Shown here piece after piece: positions 58,037-64,000 of a DNA stretch of 64,000 bases. Position 1 is the first letter of the stretch, and each line of letters begins with the position of its first letter. The stretch is taken from positions 11,671 to 75,670 of the forward strand of contig SFEX01000004.1 in assembly GCA_004557075.1 (NCBI GenBank), in the 5' to 3' direction. The notes under the pieces are model-generated. The model was not told the DNA's origin. It saw nothing but the letters and a program-made list of their open reading frames with translations, and searched no databases. This DNA is from Clostridiales bacterium (GTDB taxonomy: Bacteria; Bacillota; Clostridia; Oscillospirales; Oscillospiraceae). Made by a program: the position numbers and the translations under genes.

Positions 58037-59284
58037 ATGGACAGGGCAATACTTCATTCGGACATAAATTCATGCTATGCCAGCGTGGAGCGGCTATACC
58101 GCCCCGAGCTTTCGGATAAGCCCTTCGCGGTGTGCGGCTCGCAGGAGCGCAGGCACGGCATCGTACTCGCCAAATCCGATAATGCAAAGCGCGCCGGAGT
58201 CAAGACCGGCATGACGATATGGCAGGCAAAGCAGCTATGCCCGGAGCTTCAGATAGTGGAGCCGCATTTTGACCGGTACATCAAATATGCCGATATGGTG
58301 CGCGAAATTTACGGCGAATATACGGATATGTGCGAGCCGTTTGGGATAGACGAGAGCTGGCTGGATATAACGAACTGCCTTGCCTGTCCCGACCCCGTTA
58401 AAACGGCAAACGAGATAAGGGAGCGGGTCAGGCGCGAAACGGGGCTTACAGTGAGCATAGGAGTGTCGTGGAATAAGGTGATGGCAAAGCTCGGCTCGGA
58501 CTATAAAAAGCCGAACGCCGTGACGGTGATAGACAGGGAGCATTTCAGGGAGCTTGTGTGGCCGCTTCCGGCGTCGGATATGCTTATGGTGGGGCGCAGC
58601 GCACAAAGAGAGTTGGGGCGCATGGGCATACGCACGATAGGCGAGCTTGCCCGCACGGATTCCGAGCTGCTGCGCGCCCGCTTCGGCAAAAGCGGCCTTA
58701 CCTTGTGGCGTTACGCAAACGGAATGGACAGCTCCCGTGTCCGCAGACTGGGCGAGGAGGAGCCTCCGCAGTCGATAGGCAACAGCACGACCCTGCCGCA
58801 GGATATCGAGAATTTCAAGCAGGCGAGGGCGGTCCTGCTGGCGCTTGCCGACGGTGTGGGCTCGCGTCTGAGGCGGCAAAAGCTGATGTGCCGGACGGTG
58901 GAGATCGGCGTAAGAGGAACGGATCTGCGTTGGAAGAGCCACCGTATGCGTCTGCGCCACGCCACTGATGTAACAAATGAACTCGCGGCCTGCGCCGCCC
59001 AGCTTCTGAGGCAGTGCCATGAGTTTCCCGGCCCATTGCACAGCATCGGCATTCGCGCACTGGAGCTGGTACATGCGGATTGCGATGAGCAAATTGACAT
59101 ATTTATAGATTATGTAAACTTAAACCGCCAGCGCAGTATAGACGCTGCCATGGATAAGATACGCCAGAAGTACGGAGATAACAGCATTTGCCGTGCGTCC
59201 CTGCTGGACGAATCGGCGCTGTGGGAGGGCGGAAAGTGCAGCTTCTACCGTCCGGAGTATAATTCTCCGATTGAATTAAGCTAA
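58037..59284 (+). CDS. dinB: Y-family DNA polymerase (DinB/Pol IV-like)
   Basis: A 415-residue translesion polymerase. The palm carries the metal site HSDINSCYASVE and the catalytic acidic pair in FGIDESWLDIT; the HhH region (MGIRTIGELARTDSELLRARFG) and little-finger domain follow. The C-terminus lacks a clear beta-clamp pentapeptide that I can point to. ATG 58037 follows GGGAGAA; TTG 58034 is the alternative. Divergent from an S24-type repressor across palindromes, so it is probably damage-inducible. Confidence 0.93.
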   Translation: MDRAILHSDINSCYASVERLYRPELSDKPFAVCGSQERRHGIVLAKSDNAKRAGVKTGMTIWQAKQLCPELQIVEPHFDRYIKYADMVREIYGEYTDMCEPFGIDESWLDITNCLACPDPVKTANEIRERVRRETGLTVSIGVSWNKVMAKLGSDYKKPNAVTVIDREHFRELVWPLPASDMLMVGRSAQRELGRMGIRTIGELARTDSELLRARFGKSGLTLWRYANGMDSSRVRRLGEEEPPQSIGNSTTLPQDIENFKQARAVLLALADGVGSRLRRQKLMCRTVEIGVRGTDLRWKSHRMRLRHATDVTNELAACAAQLLRQCHEFPGPLHSIGIRALELVHADCDEQIDIFIDYVNLNRQRSIDAAMDKIRQKYGDNSICRASLLDESALWEGGKCSFYRPEYNSPIELS

Positions 59285-59343
59285 ATAGAATGTTATCATA
59301 AAGCATAATATCTGCCGCGACAGGCGGCGAAACGGAGATCATC

Positions 59344-60510
59344 ATGACAGAAAGACTTTACTATGCCGACAGCAAAATGAAACTTTTCAAAGCCCGCGTC
59401 ACTTCCTGCGAAAAGATAAACGACGGCTGGGCGGTCACGCTTGACAGAACGGCCTTTTTCCCCGAGGGCGGCGGCCAGGCGGGCGACAGCGGATATATAG
59501 GTGATGCGTTTGTCCGGGATACGCAGGAGAAAGCGGGGAAGGTCGTACATTATGTAAACCAAGCTCTCGACGTCGGAGCGGAATATGACTGCGCTATCGA
59601 CTGGGAGCTGAGGCTCAGGAGAATGCAAAATCACTCAGGCGAGCATATTCTGTCGGGGCTCGTGCATAAGAAATATGGGTACAACAATATCGGCTTCCAC
59701 ATGGGTAAGGATGCTGTGACCATAGATTTCGACGGAGAGATTAGCTGGGAGGAGCTTATGCGGGTCGAGCATGAGGCGAATCGGATAGTCGCTGAAAACC
59801 GCAGGATAATTACCTCGTTCCCGCCGGAAGAAGAACTGAATACTCTGGAATACCGCAGCAAGCTTGAGCTTACGGAAAACGTGCGCATCGTGGAGATAGA
59901 GGGCGTGGATATATGCGCCTGCTGTGCGCCGCATGTTGCCTCCACAGCCGAGATCGGCATTATAAAGATACTCGACAGCGAGCGACGGCGCAGGGGAGGC
60001 GAGGGCGTCAGGATAACTATGCTCTGCGGCCTCGACGCCTATGAAAACGCCGCTGTTATCCAGAATAATAACACGGAGATATCCATGCTTCTCTCGGCCC
60101 GGCGGAACGAAACGGCGGCGGCGGTACGGCGTCTTGCGGAAGAGCGCGACAGGCTCAAGGCGAGAACGGCGGAGCTCAGCCGGTCTCTTGCACTGTGCAG
60201 AGCCGAGGCGATAAGCCCGACGGAGGGGAACATATGCATATTTGACTCGACATTGGACGAGCCGGCGCTCAGACTGCTCGTAAATGAAGCCGTGAAAAAG
60301 TGCGGCGGCGTTGCGGCGGTGTTCTCCGGCAGCGATGATGCCGGCTTCCGGTACATAATCGGCAGCCGCAGCGTTGACCTCAGGAAAGCCGCAAAGGAGA
60401 TAAACGGCGCCATATCCGGCCGCGGCGGCGGCAGTCCCGAGATGATACAGGGAAATTGTACAGCCTGTACAGCAACTATTCAAAATTTTTTAAGCAATTT
60501 TTCGTTTTAG
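59344..60510 (+). CDS. alanyl-tRNA editing protein (AlaX-L type)
   Basis: A 388-residue free-standing editing protein that hydrolyses Ser- or Gly-charged tRNA-Ala. The AlaRS-like second additional domain has RTAFFPEGGGQAGDSG, the zinc site HSGEHIL (residues about 98-104), and CACCAPH near residue 185. A coiled region (about 245-285) leads to a C-terminal DHHA1 domain ending GRGGGSPEMIQGN. The full set of AlaX-L domains is present. RBS GGAGATC lies before the ATG. No aminoacyl-tRNA synthetase is nearby. Confidence 0.9.
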   Translation: MTERLYYADSKMKLFKARVTSCEKINDGWAVTLDRTAFFPEGGGQAGDSGYIGDAFVRDTQEKAGKVVHYVNQALDVGAEYDCAIDWELRLRRMQNHSGEHILSGLVHKKYGYNNIGFHMGKDAVTIDFDGEISWEELMRVEHEANRIVAENRRIITSFPPEEELNTLEYRSKLELTENVRIVEIEGVDICACCAPHVASTAEIGIIKILDSERRRRGGEGVRITMLCGLDAYENAAVIQNNNTEISMLLSARRNETAAAVRRLAEERDRLKARTAELSRSLALCRAEAISPTEGNICIFDSTLDEPALRLLVNEAVKKCGGVAAVFSGSDDAGFRYIIGSRSVDLRKAAKEINGAISGRGGGSPEMIQGNCTACTATIQNFLSNFSF

Positions 60511-60585
60511 ACATAAATGATATAACTGTATAAGAAAAAACCAGTAAAAATGCCTCAAATTGTCGGTTTTTTGACCAAAATGCAA

Positions 60586-60614
60586 TTGACAATAAAGTGA
60601 CGCTTTGATACAAT
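60586..60614 (+). promoter_or_regulatory. promoter of the dehydratase-type cluster
   Basis: TTGACA, 17 bases, TACAAT. The start of transcription is expected near 60621. Confidence 0.8.
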
Positions 60615-60627
60615 ATTAAGCATATGT

Positions 60628-60644
60628 GAGATGAACGTCATCTC
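60628..60644 (+). promoter_or_regulatory. palindrome in the 5' leader of the dehydratase-type cluster
   Basis: GAGATGA-ACG-TCATCTC, a perfect seven-base inverted repeat just past the expected transcription start. It may be an operator or a 5' stabilising hairpin. Confidence 0.5.
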
Positions 60645-60683
60645 CAAAAACACGGCAAAAATTTTTATTATGGGGGGTTATCC

Positions 60684-61895
60684 GTGAGAGACCTTAAGCA
60701 TCTGATTTACTTTGAGAATCTGCTTCAGGAAGCCAACAATGAATTGGTGCAGCAGGCAAAGGCAGAGGGCAAATATGCACTCGGCTACACTTGCTTCTTT
60801 ATGCCCGAAGTACTTCTCGACCTGCCGGGCTGCTTCTCCGTTCGTCTGAGAGCACCGCGCTGCACTTCACCCGACATCGCAACCTATTACATGTCCGGAC
60901 GTGTCTGCCACTACGGACGCAGCCTCTTCGAGCGCGCGCTCGAGGGCGGCTTCAATTTCCTCGATGCGCAGTTGGCAACCGAGACCTGCACCGTCACCTG
61001 CCGCTTCCAGGAGCACATTCAGCAGAAGCACCTTGACTCCGTAAAGGATATGGACGTTATCCAGAACGATAAATTCTTCTGCGAATTTACCGATGTTCCT
61101 TTCAAAAAGAGCGGCTACGCAGTTGACTATTATTATGATCAGCTCAAAGCTCACGTTCTTGAGCCTCTCAAGAACAATCTCGGTGTTGATGTTTCCGACA
61201 AGGCACTCCTCGCCGCTATCAAGCAGCACAACGAGGTTTGCAAGCTCATAAACGAGATCGGCGACTACCGCAAGCTCGAGAACCCGACCATCACCGGCTA
61301 CGAGTTCCATGTCATCCAGCTTGTTTCTCTGGTATGCCCCAAGTACCTCATTCTTCCTTACCTGCGCGAGACCGCTAAGGAGATGAAGACCCGTAAGCCC
61401 GACGAGAAGTGGCCGTTCCGCTGCAAGGTCGTTCTTGCAGGCTCCGAGAACGACGACCCCGACTTCACCAAGCTCATCGAGGGCTGCGGTGCAGAGGTCG
61501 TATGTGACCGTTACTGCTACGGTGCTGTCGAGTCCCGTCAGCCCATCGTTGTTGAAGAGGGCGAGGATCCCCTGCGCGCCATTGCTCGTCACTATCTTGA
61601 CACTTCCAACTGCCCCCGCTTCATGCCGCAGCACACTATGCGTGAAAGAAAGCAGACCCTGGCAAATCTCGTCAAGGAGTACGGCGCCGATGGTCTTATC
61701 GTCTGCTCCAACAAGTTCTGCGAGTACTGGAGCTATGAGCGTGTTATCGACACAGTCGTTATGAAGCGCGACTTCGGTATTCCTGTCTGCTCCATCGAGA
61801 AGGAATACATAAACACCGCTTCCGGCCAGCTCCGTACCCGCTTCCAGGCATTCGTTGAATCCGTCGAGATCAAGAAGATCCAGGAGGGCAATTAA
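60684..61895 (+). CDS. 2-hydroxyacyl-CoA dehydratase/benzoyl-CoA reductase family subunit
   Basis: A 403-residue cytosolic iron-sulphur protein of the HgdB/FldC/BcrC superfamily. The family opening LGYTCFFMPEVLLDLPGCFSV carries Cys37, and CHYGRSLFERALEG carries Cys75; a later Cys in IVCSNKFCEYWSYE may complete the cluster site. Known relatives take one strongly reducing electron from an ASKHA-type activator to dehydrate 2-hydroxyacyl-CoA or reduce aromatic CoA rings. GTG 60684 follows GGGGGG. First gene of a cluster with a larger homologue, a membrane microprotein and an activator. Codon bias is gap-like, suggesting high expression. The substrate is not apparent. Confidence 0.85.
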   Translation: MRDLKHLIYFENLLQEANNELVQQAKAEGKYALGYTCFFMPEVLLDLPGCFSVRLRAPRCTSPDIATYYMSGRVCHYGRSLFERALEGGFNFLDAQLATETCTVTCRFQEHIQQKHLDSVKDMDVIQNDKFFCEFTDVPFKKSGYAVDYYYDQLKAHVLEPLKNNLGVDVSDKALLAAIKQHNEVCKLINEIGDYRKLENPTITGYEFHVIQLVSLVCPKYLILPYLRETAKEMKTRKPDEKWPFRCKVVLAGSENDDPDFTKLIEGCGAEVVCDRYCYGAVESRQPIVVEEGEDPLRAIARHYLDTSNCPRFMPQHTMRERKQTLANLVKEYGADGLIVCSNKFCEYWSYERVIDTVVMKRDFGIPVCSIEKEYINTASGQLRTRFQAFVESVEIKKIQEGN

Positions 61896-61896
61896 T

Positions 61897-63492
61897 ATGG
61901 ATTTTAAGAAAGCTTTAAAAGATTTTTGGTATGGCAAGCCCCACGGCGAGCGCCGTCTCGGCGATAACTATCTGCCCAAGACCGGCCTTTACAAGCACAG
62001 AGAGTGGCGCGGCGTAAAGGATACTTTCTACTACTTCAACAAAATCTGGCTGTATAACTACATTCACATGGTTATGGACGTCATGAAGTACGGCGGACTT
62101 ATTAACTTTGCAAAGGGTGTATGGAGATACCGCTGGGTCGGCCAGACCTACCTGCCCGTTCTGCATTGGTTCGACCGCGGCATGGAAGGTATGCGCGGCC
62201 CCGCAATGAAGGCCTCCGCATGGCATTACCGCGCAATGGTCAACGCGACTATCTACCAGTTCATGACCATGTTCAATGCCGACACCAAGCTGCACGGTGG
62301 CAAGAAGAACGACGACTGGTATCACACCATGGCTCACAAGGAGACCGTATGGGGCGGTATATTCTATCCCTGGTCTGACAAGTTCAAGAACGTCTCCCTC
62401 GAGATGATCCCCTACTTCGTCACCTGCCATGTTAACAGCCACACTGTTCACAACTACATCGACGCGGTTCAGTCCATCGGTCTGCCCGGCGATCCCTGCC
62501 CGATGTGCCAGGCTGAGTCCGGTCTGTACGTCCTTGACGATATCCCCGACTACAGCCCGTTCATGATCACCTGCAACGAGGCCTGCGACGGCTCCGTTTC
62601 CACCGCCGTCCTTCAGGACTGGTTCAACGACAAGCCCCTCTACGCTCTGGCAATGCCCATGCAGTTTGATGATCCTCTGGTAAAGAAGTACTGCAAGCGC
62701 GACATTGAGGAGTGCTGGAAGTTTATCGAGGAGCAGACCGGCGTTCCCTTCAACTGGGATGTGATGGTCGAGCGTCTTGAGTCTCAGAACGAGCTTCAGA
62801 AGTTCGAGTGGGAGAAGTGGGAAGTTGCCGCAAAGACCAACAGCTACCCCGTAAACGGTGTTGCTCAGGCTCTGTACCGCATCTACCAGAGCCAGTTCGG
62901 CGATCTGCCCATCTGGCACTTTGTTGACAGCAAGGTTCGCCCGATCATGGAGAGATGCGTGCGCGAGAAGACCAACACCTTCCCCAACACCCGTCACAGA
63001 GTTATCGCTTGGTCCTGCGCACCTCTGTACTACTCCAACTGGTGCACTTGGGCATATAACTGCTGGGGTCTGAATGTTATCATCAACATGGACTCCCTTA
63101 TGTTTGATATGACCATCCGTACCGATAATTATGAGAACATGCTGGAAGACGTTGCTCAGTACCATATGTGGGCTCCCATGCGCCGCATGGCAGTCGGCGG
63201 TATGCACCACATCTTCGAGCTGTGGGAGTACATGGAGCGCTTCAACTGCGATATGGTCGCAATGTATGACCAGCTCCAGTGCAAGGGCATGCAGGGCGTA
63301 CACGGCCTGTTCGAGGACGAGTTCCGCGACAGAAACGTTCCTGCTTTCTGGATTCCTCACGCACTGCCCGACAGCCGTACTGTCTCCCGTGCTGAGATCC
63401 GTCGCCTGATCAGCGATTACATGACAACCGTTATGCACGAAGAGCCCCTGGATCCGTCCCTGCTTGAGCTCGACGACGACATGACATGGTAA
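61897..63492 (+). CDS. large 2-hydroxyacyl-CoA dehydratase-type subunit
   Basis: A 531-residue protein of the same superfamily, larger than the usual 375-480 residues. About 110 extra N-terminal residues (Trp/Tyr/Lys-rich, DFWYGKPHGERRLGDNYLPK) precede the core. Candidate cluster ligands are Cys201 and Cys204 (DPCPMC), Cys226 and Cys230 (TCNEACDGS) and Cys374 (SCAPLYYSNWCTWAYNC). ATG 61897 follows GGAGGGC, two bases after the first subunit stops. It probably forms a heterodimer with that subunit. The N-terminal extension may contact the small membrane protein encoded next. Confidence 0.8.
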   Translation: MDFKKALKDFWYGKPHGERRLGDNYLPKTGLYKHREWRGVKDTFYYFNKIWLYNYIHMVMDVMKYGGLINFAKGVWRYRWVGQTYLPVLHWFDRGMEGMRGPAMKASAWHYRAMVNATIYQFMTMFNADTKLHGGKKNDDWYHTMAHKETVWGGIFYPWSDKFKNVSLEMIPYFVTCHVNSHTVHNYIDAVQSIGLPGDPCPMCQAESGLYVLDDIPDYSPFMITCNEACDGSVSTAVLQDWFNDKPLYALAMPMQFDDPLVKKYCKRDIEECWKFIEEQTGVPFNWDVMVERLESQNELQKFEWEKWEVAAKTNSYPVNGVAQALYRIYQSQFGDLPIWHFVDSKVRPIMERCVREKTNTFPNTRHRVIAWSCAPLYYSNWCTWAYNCWGLNVIINMDSLMFDMTIRTDNYENMLEDVAQYHMWAPMRRMAVGGMHHIFELWEYMERFNCDMVAMYDQLQCKGMQGVHGLFEDEFRDRNVPAFWIPHALPDSRTVSRAEIRRLISDYMTTVMHEEPLDPSLLELDDDMTW

Positions 63493-63509
63493 TAGGAGGA
63501 GCAAAGAAT

Positions 63510-63719
63510 ATGAAGAAGTTTTTAGTAAAAGCTCTCGCGTTAGGCGGAGTTGCTTATGCGGCACTGTTTGCAGTATTTTTCTTTGACCTCGACGGCAAGC
63601 TCCTGTTCAATGTTGTAGAGCCGTTCCTCAAGAACCACTATGATAACATGGAGCGCAAAGATATGCTCACGATGCCGTACGACATGGATAAGTTCCCCAA
63701 GTACGAGTACGAAGTCTGA
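63510..63719 (+). CDS. 69-residue single-helix membrane protein
   Basis: One membrane helix (residues about 5-26, KALALGGVAYAALFAVFFFD) follows a short Lys-rich start, so the N-terminus should stay in the cytosol. The C-terminal 40 residues are charged and end in a Tyr/Asp-rich tail (MPYDMDKFPKYEYEV). AGGAGGA precedes the ATG, 17 bases after the large subunit. I do not recognise the family. Its place inside the cluster, between dehydratase subunits and activator, suggests a role in it, such as tethering to the membrane; that is inference. Confidence 0.7.
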   Translation: MKKFLVKALALGGVAYAALFAVFFFDLDGKLLFNVVEPFLKNHYDNMERKDMLTMPYDMDKFPKYEYEV

Positions 63720-63737
63720 TTTGTAAACTTAAACAAT

Positions 63738-63767
63738 ATGCAACTCCCATCCAAACGGGAGTTGCAT
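63738..63767 (+). other. intercistronic hairpin
   Basis: ATGCAACTCCC, eight bases, GGGAGTTGCAT, an 11-base stem without a T run. It probably tunes or processes the message before the activator gene. Confidence 0.65.
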
Positions 63768-63815
63768 AGCTTGAAAATTATTAGTTAAAATTATATTTTA
63801 TTGGAGGCAATACTA

Positions 63816-64000
63816 ATGAAATACTTTGGCGGCTGCGACGTAGGTTCGACCTATACAAAGGCAGTTATACTTGACGAGACCGGCAAGATGGTAGCAGATT
63901 GCACCATCCGCAGCAAGATCAATTCCGAGCTGTCCGCAGTGGCGGCAATGGAAGAAGTTTGCGGCAAGGCTGGCCTGAAGGACAGCAAGGAGCTCTCCTA
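63816..64000 (+). CDS. BadF/BadG/BcrA/BcrD-type ATPase activator, N-terminal part
   Basis: The first 61 codons of an ASKHA-fold ATPase; the rest lies beyond the window. The opening MKYFGGCDVGSTYTKAVILDETG is the phosphate-1 motif of the HgdC/FldI type. These dimeric iron-sulphur activators hydrolyse ATP to pass a low-potential electron to the dehydratase. GGAGG lies before ATG 63816. Its presence confirms the dehydratase/reductase reading of the upstream genes. Confidence 0.85.
   Translation, partial: MKYFGGCDVGSTYTKAVILDETGKMVADCTIRSKINSELSAVAAMEEVCGKAGLKDSKELS

Noticed and set aside
60867..61937. Antisense reading frame of 356 codons opposite the first dehydratase subunit
   Set aside because: Same reason: composition of a complement, no initiation signals, and it crosses the boundary of two real genes.
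61915..63564. Antisense reading frame of 549 codons opposite the large dehydratase subunit
   Set aside because: A shadow of strong codon bias on the other strand. The plus-strand frame has cluster cysteines, a ribosome-binding site and operon context.

Overview
The window looks like a chromosomal segment of an anaerobic, spore-forming, low-to-mid-GC Bacillota, most likely a gut Oscillospiraceae-type clostridium. The evidence is spoIIGA-sigE, a PolC-type replicase, CIRCE control of an Hsp20, secreted proteins with SLH domains, a glycogen operon, and a 2-hydroxyacyl-CoA dehydratase-type cluster at the right edge. Genes lie on both strands, mostly in short operons with sigma-A-like promoters and hairpin terminators. 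No prophage, CRISPR array, rRNA or transposase is visible. The accessory content is small: MITE-like repeats and two ribbon-helix-helix modules.

Layout. 1-4.0 kb: start of a PAS-domain gene (minus strand), gap (GAPDH) and an 815-residue SLH surface protein. 4-8.1 kb: an accessory patch with an MBL-fold hydrolase, two divergent modules (tiny helical protein plus ribbon-helix-helix regulator), a DUF1275 membrane protein, a four-helix-bundle protein whose frame runs into a repeat, several repeat families, and a tRNA operon (Val-Phe-Gly-Cys). 8.1-13 kb: hslO, a methyltransferase and a TrpR-like YerC on the minus strand; NfeD, an SPFH protein and a hexokinase on the plus strand. 13-18 kb: a GntR/ABC efflux operon, then a Fur-family regulator with a zinc/manganese-type ABC importer. 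18-20.6 kb: an amino-acid ABC importer whose binding protein appears circularly permuted. 20.8-22.1 kb: a membrane-anchored surface protein and Hsp20. 22.2-27.9 kb: glgB-glgA-GH13 on the minus strand. 28-32.3 kb: VOC protein, small membrane protein, lysA, a two-OB-fold SSB, deoC and small membrane proteins. 32.3-33.7 kb: infC-rpmI-rplT with an attenuator leader and an ATC start codon. 33.8-35.4 kb: a repeat block and an SLH protein. 35.5-37.1 kb: sigE and spoIIGA. 37.2-47.4 kb: a long run from a DMT transporter through pyrH-frr-uppS-dxr-rseP-ispG to polC. 47.5-53.1 kb: an SLH-anchored family I.5 lipase and a YdjI/YdjG/YdjH-like membrane-stress operon. 53.2-57 kb: ahcY, mgtE and an AEC carrier. 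57.2-60.5 kb: an S24-peptidase repressor divergent from a Y-family DNA polymerase, then an alanyl-tRNA editing protein. 60.7-64 kb: a dehydratase/reductase cluster of two subunits, a 69-residue membrane protein and an ATPase activator cut by the window end.

The most promising leads are the permuted binding protein, the dehydratase-type cluster with its membrane microprotein, and the repeated divergent small-protein/RHH modules with their own operator-like repeats. Everything here was read by eye from the sequence. Family assignments rest on recalled motifs, not on database searches.
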